DNA from: JABDQA01 sp963824415
GTDB lineage: Bacteria; Desulfobacterota; Desulfobulbia; Desulfobulbales; Desulfocapsaceae
Assembly: GCA_963824415.1 (NCBI GenBank)
Contig: CAWGPM010000002.1
Span: forward strand, 372,001-436,000
Length of the DNA: 64,000 nt
Reading direction: 5' to 3'
Shown: one piece after another, positions 41,888 to 49,856 of the stretch
Position numbering within the stretch: the stretch's first letter is position 1
How the letters are laid out: the number at the start of each line of letters is the position of its first letter
Translations under genes and position numbers: made by a program
The notes under the pieces: generated by a model
Database searches by the model: none
Seen by the model: only the letters and a program-made list of their open reading frames with translations
What the model was told of the DNA's origin: nothing

Positions 41888-42996
41888 CGCACCCTCCGCT
41901 GCCGGTAACTGCTGATCAGATACGGGATGATAAAGGTGGCGGCGATAAGAAATAAAATGATCGCAATGGCGGCGCCCTTGGCAAAATCATTGGCCCGAAA
42001 AGTGGTCAGATACATGTTCAGCGCCGGATGGCCGGTCTCACCGTTGTCGGGGCCGGTCATCGCAAAAATCAGATCGAACATTTTCAGGGAAATGTGGGAC
42101 AGGATAATCACCGCGCTGATGGTGATCGGCTTGAGCATCGGCAGCGCAATATACCGATAGTAGGCCGCCGTGGTAGCCCCGTCGAGCATCGAGGCGTCCC
42201 GGAGGTCCTGGGATATGCCGGTGAAGCCGGCCAGATAGAGGGCCATGGTATAGCCCGAATATTGCCAGACGGTGGCCATAATGATGCCCACAGTGGCCAG
42301 GTTGAAGCCGTGCGTTTCTTCGAACATCAGGGCCTTGGGCAGGACATCTCCGGCCAGCCAGCCGGTGAGTCCGAGGGCGATGCCTGGCAGCAGGCCTCTC
42401 CACAGTGCCCGGGCAGGGCTGCGCCTGAGCGCCAGGAGGCCGCTGACAATGAGAAAGGCCGCTACCAGGTAGAGGCCGATCTGCAGCAGATTCTGCCAGT
42501 TGAACTCGAAAACTGCCCGGGTTGAGGACAGCCATCTGAAGCTCAGCGGTTCGAGCCCTACATAGCTGGGCAGGATATTGACCCCGCCCTGGGGGGCCAG
42601 CATCCAGCGCCAGATGGTGCCGGTGACGATGAACGACAAGGACATCGGGTAGAGAAATATGGTCCTGAATACCGCCTCGCCCCGCGGTTTATTGTCCAGC
42701 AGCATGGCGATGAACAGGCCGGTGGTGATCGCGCCGGCCAGCAGCATCACCGAATAGTAAACCGCATTGACCAGGTCCTGTCTGAAGCCGCCGCCCAGAA
42801 AACCGGTGAACAGTTCCTTGTAATTGGCCAGCCCGGCAAAGTTGCGCACCGGGTTTTCAGCCAGCGCGGCGACGCCGCCCCAGTCGGTAAGCGACAACCA
42901 GAGGGTGTTGCCGATAAAGCCGTAGACGAAGATCGCTATCAGGATGATCGACGGCAGCAGGGTCAGAAAGGCTTTTATCCGGTCTGAATTGAGCAT
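41884..42996 (-). CDS. Carbohydrate ABC transporter permease (MalF-like)
   Basis: 370 residues, about eight helices, longer than a usual UgpA-type (about 290). An insertion of roughly 70 residues, including extra helices (about 165-235, LLALRRSPARALWRGLLPG), lies between the early helices and the EAA loop RDASMLDGATTAAYYRYIA. It is partner of the MalG-like gene with ATGA overlap. The start ATG follows a perfect hairpin located between it and the binding-protein gene. Confidence 0.92.
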   Translation of the reverse strand: MLNSDRIKAFLTLLPSIILIAIFVYGFIGNTLWLSLTDWGGVAALAENPVRNFAGLANYKELFTGFLGGGFRQDLVNAVYYSVMLLAGAITTGLFIAMLLDNKPRGEAVFRTIFLYPMSLSFIVTGTIWRWMLAPQGGVNILPSYVGLEPLSFRWLSSTRAVFEFNWQNLLQIGLYLVAAFLIVSGLLALRRSPARALWRGLLPGIALGLTGWLAGDVLPKALMFEETHGFNLATVGIIMATVWQYSGYTMALYLAGFTGISQDLRDASMLDGATTAAYYRYIALPMLKPITISAVIILSHISLKMFDLIFAMTGPDNGETGHPALNMYLTTFRANDFAKGAAIAIILFLIAATFIIPYLISSYRQRRVR

Positions 42997-43022
42997 GGCG
43001 GCTGTAAGTTTTTGTCGGTGTC

Positions 43023-43053
43023 GGTCCCGAACCAGCGATCGTGGTTCGGGACC
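43023..43053 (-). promoter_or_regulatory. Intercistronic hairpin between binding-protein and permease genes
   Basis: GGTCCCGAACCA / TGGTTCGGGACC makes a perfect 12-base stem with a seven-base loop just after the binding-protein stop (43072) and before the permease start. There is no T tract. Such hairpins protect the upstream mRNA from decay, giving more binding protein than permease, as known for malE-malF. Confidence 0.7.
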
Positions 43054-43071
43054 AGTGCTGTAAGATTACGC

Positions 43072-44337
43072 CTACATGGCGATCTTGTTTTTCACCGCAA
43101 TCTGCTGGGCAGCTTTGGCCGCGGCCTCTGCGTTGCGTGATTTCAGAAACATCTCCATGACCGAGGCAAAATCGTTCATGAAGCCCTCATTGGCGGTAAC
43201 GCCGTGGGCCAGAGAACCGACGATCCGATCCTTGCCGAAATCAGCCGAGGCGGATTTGGCGTAATCGTTGTACTTGGAAAGATCAGAGTCGGTGCGGGCG
43301 GAAATCGAGCCCTTCAGCGGGTTAAAGGCATCGCTGCCCTCTTTGGAGCCGAGCAGGGTCAGCCAGGCCAATACGTTATCGCGGTTCGGCGCGCCTTTGG
43401 GCAGGCCGAAGCTGTCAGCCAGGAACATGAACTCCCCACCGGTTCCCGGAGAAGCAGCCCAGCCAAAACCGCTGCCCGGGGCAAGCTTCTTGGTGGTGCT
43501 CATGTAGCCGGCGGCCCAGTCGCCCATCACGTTGAAGGCGGCCCGGCCATCGACGACCATATCGGTGGCCTGCTGCCAGGACAGTGAGGAGGCATCGTCG
43601 TTGGTGTACTCAAGCACCTTGCCGAAGAGCTCCCAGGCCTTGACGCCCTCGGGGCTGTCAAAGGCCAGTTTTCCGGACCAGAGCGCATCCCAGTTGTCCG
43701 GGCCAAGTGAAGCAAGAGCAACAGATTCCCAGAGGTGGTTCGCGGTCCAGTTCTGGGCCAGGGCCAGCGGGACGACCCCCTGCTCTTTAATCTTGGGTGC
43801 TACCGCGAAAAAGTCATCCCAGCTTGCAGGGGCCTTGATGCCCCATTTGTCCAGATTGGCCGGGATGTACCACATGACGTTGGAGCGGTGAATGTTCACC
43901 GGCACGGACCAGATTCCCTTATCGGTGCCGATCAGCTTGACCAGGCCCGGGGGAAAGGCGTCCATCCAGCCCTGCTCCGTGAACAGCGGGGTAAGGTCTT
44001 CCATGCGGTCGGCCATGACCCAGGTGCCGATCAGTTCCTGGCCGGCATGGACCTGGAAGCTGTCGGGCGGCTCGCCGCCGAGCATCCTGGTTTTGAGCAC
44101 GGCCTTGGCGTTGACTCCGGAGCCGCCGGTCACCGTGGCGTTAACCACTTCGACGTTGGGATTTGCTGCTTTGTAGAGATCGATCAGGGCCTGCAGGGCA
44201 GGGCCCTCATCTCCGGCCCACCAGGAAAAAATTTCAAGCTGGCCGGAGAGGTCCTTGGCCTGACCACCGGTGGGTCCGGTGACGAACATCAGCATCGCAG
44301 CCAGCGCGATGCATGCACTTAGAATTGTTTTCTGCAT
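43072..44337 (-). CDS. ABC transporter sugar-binding protein
   Basis: About 421 residues from ATG 44337, chosen because AGGAGGAG stands eight bases upstream and a proper signal peptide follows (MQKTILSACIALAAMLMFVT). The longer in-frame start at 44442 lacks both. This is an extracellular solute-binding protein family 1 member (MalE/UgpB type): LEIFSWWAGDEGPALQALID near the start and ASSLSWQQATDMVVDGRAAF inside. It delivers sugar to the two permeases. Neighbouring galK/galT point to galactosides; binding specificity cannot be read from sequence. Confidence 0.92.
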   Translation of the reverse strand: MQKTILSACIALAAMLMFVTGPTGGQAKDLSGQLEIFSWWAGDEGPALQALIDLYKAANPNVEVVNATVTGGSGVNAKAVLKTRMLGGEPPDSFQVHAGQELIGTWVMADRMEDLTPLFTEQGWMDAFPPGLVKLIGTDKGIWSVPVNIHRSNVMWYIPANLDKWGIKAPASWDDFFAVAPKIKEQGVVPLALAQNWTANHLWESVALASLGPDNWDALWSGKLAFDSPEGVKAWELFGKVLEYTNDDASSLSWQQATDMVVDGRAAFNVMGDWAAGYMSTTKKLAPGSGFGWAASPGTGGEFMFLADSFGLPKGAPNRDNVLAWLTLLGSKEGSDAFNPLKGSISARTDSDLSKYNDYAKSASADFGKDRIVGSLAHGVTANEGFMNDFASVMEMFLKSRNAEAAAKAAQQIAVKNKIAM

Positions 44338-44410
44338 GGTTTTCTCCTCCTCTTGGGGTTGTTTTATGCAGTCGCTCGGGCGCCTGCATGATGTTGAAAA
44401 GCTCCTTTGC

Positions 44411-45508
44411 TCAGCGGATCGCCTGTTCGGTTTCGGGATCAAACAGCAACAGGTTCTCCAGGTTAAAACCGAGTCTCATCGTATCACCGGGCCGGGCGGC
44501 GACTCTGCCTTCCAACTCGGCAATCACACTGATCTCGCCCATCGAAAATTCGAGCAGCGACTGGCTGCCAACGATCTCCGAGAGGATGACCGTGCCCTCC
44601 ACGACCCACTGCTCGGGCAGGGACGCTGCCGTGTTCTGGTTGTCGGTTCGTTTAATCGAATCGGGCCTGATGCCTGCCAGAACCCGGTCCCCGTCTGCGC
44701 ACCGGGTCGGCAGGGGCACCGGAAAACTGAGGCCGCCGAAGCTGATCGCACCGTCAGGGCCTGCCCGTTTAATCACCGCCTCGATCATATTGATCGGCGG
44801 ATTGCCGATAAAGGTGGCCACGAACCGGTTGTCCGGCTCCTCATAGACCTCGACAGGGGTGCCGACCTGCTTGATATAGCCGTCTTTCAGGATCACGATC
44901 CGATCGGCCAGGGTCATTGCCTCGATCTGGTCATGGGTTACATAAATAGTGGTGGTTTTCATGTGCAGATGCATTTTCTTCAGCTCCATGCGCATCTGGG
45001 TCCTGAGCTGTGCATCGAGGTTCGACAGCGGTTCATCGAAGAGAAAGACTGCCGGGTTCCGGACGATGGCCCGGCCCATGGCCACGCGCTGCCGCTGGCC
45101 GCCGGACAGCGCCGCCGGTTTACGCGACAGATACGGGCTCAGCTCGAGGATTTCCGCGGCCTCTTTGACCTTGTGCTCAATTTCATGTTTCGGCAGTTTG
45201 GCCATCTTCAGGCTGAAGGCCATATTGTCGAAAACCGTCATATGCGGATAGAGCGCATAGTTCTGAAATACCATCGCCACATTGCGATCTTTTGGCGCGA
45301 CCTGGTTGAGTTGCAGACCATCGATGCGGATTTCCCCGCCGCTGACCGATTCCAGTCCGGCGATCATGCGCAGGATGGTCGATTTACCGCAGCCGGAGGG
45401 ACCGACCAGAACGATAAACTCGTTGTCCTTTATACTCAGGTTGGCGCCGTGGACCACTTCCGTGGCGCCGAACCGTTTGGTTACGTCTATCAATTCAACC
45501 TGGGCCAT
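44411..45508 (-). CDS. ugpC: Carbohydrate ABC transporter ATPase (UgpC/MalK/MsmX-like)
   Basis: 365 residues. Walker A GPSGCGKSTILR, Q-loop MVFQNYALYPHMTV, signature LSGGQRQRVAMGRAI, Walker B VFLFDEPLSNLDAQ and switch THDQIEAMTLADR are all intact. The C-terminal OB-type (TOBE) regulatory domain from about 240 contains VLAGIRPDSIK. It powers the sugar importer formed with the permease genes downstream. Its position between the regulator and the binding protein suggests a dedicated, not a shared, ATPase. Confidence 0.93.
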   Translation of the reverse strand: MAQVELIDVTKRFGATEVVHGANLSIKDNEFIVLVGPSGCGKSTILRMIAGLESVSGGEIRIDGLQLNQVAPKDRNVAMVFQNYALYPHMTVFDNMAFSLKMAKLPKHEIEHKVKEAAEILELSPYLSRKPAALSGGQRQRVAMGRAIVRNPAVFLFDEPLSNLDAQLRTQMRMELKKMHLHMKTTTIYVTHDQIEAMTLADRIVILKDGYIKQVGTPVEVYEEPDNRFVATFIGNPPINMIEAVIKRAGPDGAISFGGLSFPVPLPTRCADGDRVLAGIRPDSIKRTDNQNTAASLPEQWVVEGTVILSEIVGSQSLLEFSMGEISVIAELEGRVAARPGDTMRLGFNLENLLLFDPETEQAIR

Positions 45509-45537
45509 AGATCACTCCGCAGTTGTACCTGGTGCCA

Positions 45538-46542
45538 TCAGGTGGACCCCCTGATTACGAGCCTGGTTTTCAAGGTGATAGTTGACGGTTTGCTGGGTGC
45601 GTTACCGGCCATGATATCAATCAGCAGGGCCGCCGCCCTCTGGCCGATTTCATAGGCTGGCTGATGAACGGTGGTCAGCGCCGGCCGGACCAGGCTGGCA
45701 TTGGGATTGTCGGAAAAACCGACCAGCCCGATCTGCTCCGGTATTTTGACCTGCTTATCCTGGAAGTGGAGCATCGCACCCAGGGCCACCGGATCGTTGA
45801 TTGCAAAGACGCCGTCCACCAACTGATCCAGGGCCAGCAATTGTTCGGCTCCCCGGCGCCCATCTTCTTCGTGATAGCCGCCGGCAATAATATATTCGGG
45901 ACGGACGGGCAACCCATGGTCCCGCAGGGCCGCCTCGTAGCCGGCCCGTCGCATCCGGCAGACATACAGCGGTGCGGCGCCGGTAAGGTGGGCGATTCTT
46001 GTCCTGCCGGTCTCGATCAGGTGGGTAACCGCCCGGTAGGCGCCCTCGAAATCGTCGACCACCACAAGAGGAACATTGAGCTCTTCGATGACCCGGTCGA
46101 ACAGGACCATTGGTATTCCCTGACGCAGAACCTGTTGCAGGTGTTTGAACTCGGTGGTTTCCTGGGAGGTGGAGACCAGCATGCCGGCCACCCGGTTGGC
46201 GGCCAGGGCCCGGGTATTGATAATTTCCCGCTCGAACCGGTCGTTGCTCTGGCAGACCATGATGGTGAAGCCCGACTCATAGGCCAGGTCCTCGATGCCG
46301 CTTATCACCGTGGCAAAAAAGGTGTTGCGGATCTCGGGTACGATGACGCCGATATTATTCGAGCGCCTGGTCTGCAGGCTCTGGGCAATCAGGTTGGGCT
46401 GGTAGTGGGTCTTGGCTGCAATGGCCCGCACCCGGTCCTTGGTCTTCTTGCTGATATCGGGATGATCCCGCAGGGCCCGCGAAACGGTCGAGGGCGACAG
46501 CTTGAGCCGTTGGGCCAGATCGTTGATGGTGATGTGTCTCAT
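45538..46542 (-). CDS. LacI-family transcriptional repressor
   Basis: 334 residues from ATG 46542. That start overlaps the galK stop (ATGA) and begins with the classical helix-turn-helix ITINDLAQRLKLSPSTVSRA. The in-frame start 18 residues earlier only adds basic sequence. The hinge YQPNLIAQSLQTRRSNNIG leads to a periplasmic-binding-like effector domain. It should bind the operator at 48958-48989 upstream of galT and release on sugar binding. It is autogenously controlled, as it lies inside the operon. Confidence 0.93.
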   Translation of the reverse strand: MRHITINDLAQRLKLSPSTVSRALRDHPDISKKTKDRVRAIAAKTHYQPNLIAQSLQTRRSNNIGVIVPEIRNTFFATVISGIEDLAYESGFTIMVCQSNDRFEREIINTRALAANRVAGMLVSTSQETTEFKHLQQVLRQGIPMVLFDRVIEELNVPLVVVDDFEGAYRAVTHLIETGRTRIAHLTGAAPLYVCRMRRAGYEAALRDHGLPVRPEYIIAGGYHEEDGRRGAEQLLALDQLVDGVFAINDPVALGAMLHFQDKQVKIPEQIGLVGFSDNPNASLVRPALTTVHQPAYEIGQRAAALLIDIMAGNAPSKPSTITLKTRLVIRGST

Positions 46543-47861
46543 GGGCCGCCGTCCGGGTTGCCGGAAAAACTCCAGTTGGTACCGTCGAACCAGCACAGGC
46601 CCGGCCGGCCGATATTGACCGGCAGCACCGAGCCGCGGCCGAAGACCTGTTCCATAAAATGAATGTAGTCGGCCGCCGAAGCGTCATCGATGTAGGCCTG
46701 CACCGTGCCGGCAAAACCGCCGCCGTGCACCCGGCAGATCGCGCCGGGGAAATAGTGTTCGGTCAAAGCGATGGCCAGCAGGAGGCCCTGCTCATGCGTG
46801 TTCTTCGAGGTCGAACAGTTCTGCAGCAGCTCGCATGACGAGCGGCCCGAGGCCCGCACCAGTTCCAGGTAAGTCTTGAAATCTGCCCCTTCCAGGGCCT
46901 CGGCCTGGCGGGCTGCCCGCTGGTCTTCGGCGATAAAGTGGATGAGCCGCAGCAGGGCCCGGTCGCCTGCCTGCTGGCGGAGTTCTGCCAGGTGCGGTGC
47001 CACATCTTCCAGACGGAGGCCCCGGGCTTTGTCGGTGCCCAGAATCCTGGTGCATCTGGCGATCTCTTCCGGAATGGCGGCGTAGTCGGCGGTGAGTTCG
47101 ACATGGCTGCTGCCGGTATCGATAATCAGCAGCCGGTAGCCGGCGTCCTCGAAGCTGGAGTCGATCCGCCGGATCACGGGCAGCTGGGGATTCTGGAAAT
47201 CAATGGCCAGGGTTGAGCCCACTGCACTGCTGAGCTGGTCCATCAGGCCGCAGGGTTTGCCGAAGAAGTTGTTTTCAGCGTACTGAGCATCACGGGCAAG
47301 CTGGACCGGGTCGGGCAGGTCAGCGTCGCAGAGCAAACTGAAAACTGTGCCGATGGTTATCGCAAAGGCCGCCGAAGAGCTGAGTCCGGTGCCCGGTCTA
47401 CAGGTGGAGTGCACGATGCAGGAGAAGCCGCCAAGTTGCCTGCCGGTATCCACCCGGGCTGCAGCGGTGCCGCGGATCAGGCCGTGCGGGGTGGCCTGTT
47501 CCTCCGGCCGGGGGGCTAACTCCTGGAGATCGACCCGGATGGTGTCGGGATAATCAGAAGATGAAAGGCACACGGCGGGAACATCCACCGGCGCAGCGAT
47601 CGCGACGCAGTCGAGATCGACTGCTGCGGCCAGCACGCGGCCGTTGTTGTGATCGGTGTGGTTGCCGCCAAGTTCGGTGCGCCCCGGCGCGCTGACCAGC
47701 AGACATTGGTTCCCGAGTGTTTCTTTCTGCGCTGCTTCGACAAGCTGGAGATAGCGTTTCTTCTGAAACGAAAGCGCAGATCTGCCATAGAGTCTGAGCA
47801 GCCCCTGATCAGCTCGCCCGCTGATCAGGGCTTCGCGCAGGGCGGCAGGGGTGGCGCTCAT
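46539..47861 (-). CDS. galK: Galactokinase
   Basis: 440 residues, GHMP kinase. The N-terminal sugar-binding signature is GRTELGGNHTDHNNGRVLA (with His-Thr-Asp-His as in GalK). Motif 2 is PGTGLSSSAAF and the C-terminal motif reads CRVHGGGFAGTVQAY. It phosphorylates alpha-D-galactose to galactose-1-phosphate, the substrate of the next enzyme in the Leloir pathway. It is slightly longer than E. coli GalK (382), with about 45 extra N-terminal residues. Overlaps of four bases on both sides show coupling to galT and the repressor. Confidence 0.93.
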   Translation of the reverse strand: MSATPAALREALISGRADQGLLRLYGRSALSFQKKRYLQLVEAAQKETLGNQCLLVSAPGRTELGGNHTDHNNGRVLAAAVDLDCVAIAAPVDVPAVCLSSSDYPDTIRVDLQELAPRPEEQATPHGLIRGTAAARVDTGRQLGGFSCIVHSTCRPGTGLSSSAAFAITIGTVFSLLCDADLPDPVQLARDAQYAENNFFGKPCGLMDQLSSAVGSTLAIDFQNPQLPVIRRIDSSFEDAGYRLLIIDTGSSHVELTADYAAIPEEIARCTRILGTDKARGLRLEDVAPHLAELRQQAGDRALLRLIHFIAEDQRAARQAEALEGADFKTYLELVRASGRSSCELLQNCSTSKNTHEQGLLLAIALTEHYFPGAICRVHGGGFAGTVQAYIDDASAADYIHFMEQVFGRGSVLPVNIGRPGLCWFDGTNWSFSGNPDGGP

Positions 47862-48919
47862 GGGCTGACTCCGCCGGCAAGATAATGGACTTCGGGCAGA
47901 CGCCGGAGCTGTTCGGCCGCAGATTCAGGCGTCAGATCACGCTGGGCCATGGCCAGCAACTCGTAACCGACCATGTGTTTTCTGATCGACCGGGAGCGCA
48001 GCAGCGGTGGCAGGTAGTGGATATGATAGTGCCAGCCCGGATGGTCCGCTCCATCGGTTGGTTGCTGATGGATACCCATGGAATAGGGAAAGGAGCTGGT
48101 AAAGAGGTTGTCGTAACGGATCCCCAGTCCGATCATGATATCGGCCAGATCAGCCTTTTCCTCGGCGCTCAGCGAAGCGATCGAGCCCGCATGCCGGCGG
48201 GGAATAATCATCGTTTCAAAGGGCCAGACCGCCCAGTACGGAACCAGCACGACAAAGGAAACATTCTGCCAGACGATGCGCTGCTGCCGTTTGATCTCTT
48301 CTTCCAGATAGGTGCAGAGCAGGCAGCATTTGTGTTGCTCCAGGTAGTGCTGCTGCCTGGCGCTTTCCCGGGCGACAATGGTCGGTAGGGATTGATTGGC
48401 CCAGATCTGGCCGTGCGGATGGGGATTGGAACAACCCATCAGCGCACCTCGATTTTCAAAGATCTGGACATGCCCGATATGCGGTTGTGCACCGAGTTCG
48501 CCATATTCTTTGATCCAGCAGTCGATGACCGACAATACCGCCGCCGGTGCCAGCCGGGCCATGCTCAGATCGTGCCGGGGTGAATAACAGATTACCCGGC
48601 AGATTCCGCTTTCCGGCTCGCAGCGAAACAGGGAGTCGTGGCGGTGGCTGTCAGAAGCAGGGGCACCCTCGGGCAGCAGCGCGGCAAAGTCGTTGGTGAA
48701 AACGTAGGTGTCGCGATAGTCGGGGTTTTTGCTGCCGCCCGCGCGGGTGTTGGTCGGGCATAGATAGCAGCCCTTGTCATAGGCAGGAAGTTGGATGTTG
48801 TCCGGTTCCTCGATCTGGCCGTTCCAGGGCCGCTGGGTGCGATGCGGCGAAACGAGGAGCCACTCGCCGGTCAGCGGATTGAATCTCCGGTGGGGTAGGT
48901 TGTCATAATCACGTGGCAT
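47858..48919 (-). CDS. galT: Galactose-1-phosphate uridylyltransferase
   Basis: 353 residues of the HIT superfamily. Zinc ligands appear as C51, C54, H116 and H167. The nucleophile His is 169 in NPHPHGQIWANQ. It exchanges UMP between UDP-glucose and galactose-1-phosphate. ATG 48919 is the first gene of the operon. The repressor site lies about 40 bases upstream, between promoter and start. No galE (epimerase) or mutarotase is in view, so these must lie elsewhere. Confidence 0.95.
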   Translation of the reverse strand: MPRDYDNLPHRRFNPLTGEWLLVSPHRTQRPWNGQIEEPDNIQLPAYDKGCYLCPTNTRAGGSKNPDYRDTYVFTNDFAALLPEGAPASDSHRHDSLFRCEPESGICRVICYSPRHDLSMARLAPAAVLSVIDCWIKEYGELGAQPHIGHVQIFENRGALMGCSNPHPHGQIWANQSLPTIVARESARQQHYLEQHKCCLLCTYLEEEIKRQQRIVWQNVSFVVLVPYWAVWPFETMIIPRRHAGSIASLSAEEKADLADIMIGLGIRYDNLFTSSFPYSMGIHQQPTDGADHPGWHYHIHYLPPLLRSRSIRKHMVGYELLAMAQRDLTPESAAEQLRRLPEVHYLAGGVSP

Positions 48920-48957
48920 ATTGGAAGTGATCCATGACCAGAAATGAGGTATAGTTG

Positions 48958-48989
48958 TTATGCAAACGATGCCGCAAACGTTTGCATAA
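48958..48989. promoter_or_regulatory. Nested palindromic operator for LacI-family repressor
   Basis: TTATGCAAACG (48958-48968) and CGTTTGCATAA (48979-48989) are perfect 11-base inverted repeats. Inside lies the 12-base palindrome GCAAACGTTTGC (48974-48985), the canonical LacI/GalR-family half-site pair with central CG. It overlaps the start point of the galT promoter, so bound repressor would block transcription of galT onwards. Confidence 0.85.
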
Positions 48990-49001
48990 GGTATAGAGAA
49001 A

Positions 49002-49029
49002 AATATATATTCAGCGGGTCTATTGTCAA
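49002..49029 (-). promoter_or_regulatory. Promoter of the galactose operon
   Basis: Minus-strand TTGACA (49024-49029), 16 bases, TATATT (49002-49007). The start would be near 48995, just ahead of the operator palindrome. The position with the operator supports it strongly. Confidence 0.75.
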
Positions 49030-49119
49030 TGGTTTTATCGATCGTGCGTTAACCAACAAATGGATTTATCATCGACGCGGTGATCTGTCTTAATCGTTTA
49101 TTATCAGGGGCAGTTTTTC

Positions 49120-49815
49120 ATGAAGCGTTCAGAAATCAATCACATCCTCCGGGAAGCCACCGAACTGTTTGAGTCGCACCGGTTCAAACTGCCTCCGTTT
49201 GCCTTCTGGAGTCCACAGCACTGGCAAGAGGTCGGGCCCGAGGCAGACGAAATCAGATTAAACGGTCTTGGCTGGGACGTGACCGATTACGGACTGAATC
49301 GTTTCAGCGAAGTCGGGCTGCTGCTCTTTACCATCAGAAACGGCAATTATGCCTTGCAGCAGACCTATCCCAAAGGCTATGCCGAAAAAATCATGATGGT
49401 GGGGGAAAGCCAGGTGACCCCCTACCACTTCCACTGGAACAAACGCGAAGATATCATCAACCGGGGCGGCGGTAATCTGGTCATCGAGCTCTACCTCGCT
49501 GATGCTCAGGACCGGTTTTCAGACCAGGACTTCAGTGTGACGGTGGATGGCATACGAAAACCGGTCGCGCCGGGCGACCGAGTGGTATTGACCCCCGGCG
49601 AGAGCATCTGTCTGGAACCGTATGTCTACCACACCTTCTATGGAGAAGCCGGGACCGGTCCGGTAATGGTCGGCGAGGTCTCAGATGTCAACGACGACAG
49701 GACCGACAATCGATTTTATGAGCGGCTGGGCAGGTTTCCTGAAATTGTCGAAGACCAGGCGCCGCTCTATTATCTGTGCACCGAATATCCTGCAGCTGCC
49801 CGAGTCGAAGGATGA
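49120..49815 (+). CDS. D-lyxose isomerase-like cupin
   Basis: 231 residues resembling D-lyxose ketol-isomerases (cupin fold). The metal site is H103, H105, E110 in YHFHWNKRED, with H171 in EPYVYHTFYGE. The family interconverts D-lyxose/D-xylulose and D-mannose/D-fructose. AGGGG stands nine bases before ATG. It is divergent from the galactose operon across a shared 200-base control region and is followed within 42 bases by the molybdoenzyme gene. Use in sugar entry is likely, but its exact sugar is unknown. Confidence 0.85.
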   Translation: MKRSEINHILREATELFESHRFKLPPFAFWSPQHWQEVGPEADEIRLNGLGWDVTDYGLNRFSEVGLLLFTIRNGNYALQQTYPKGYAEKIMMVGESQVTPYHFHWNKREDIINRGGGNLVIELYLADAQDRFSDQDFSVTVDGIRKPVAPGDRVVLTPGESICLEPYVYHTFYGEAGTGPVMVGEVSDVNDDRTDNRFYERLGRFPEIVEDQAPLYYLCTEYPAAARVEG

Positions 49816-49856
49816 GCAAAACCAGAGGCGGATAAAGCACCGGCAGCAGTGAAGCG

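Noticed and set aside
44270..45655. Open frame of 461 codons on the plus strand
   Set aside because: It lies antisense to the sugar ABC ATPase and binding-protein genes, has no family and arises from GC-rich codon use.
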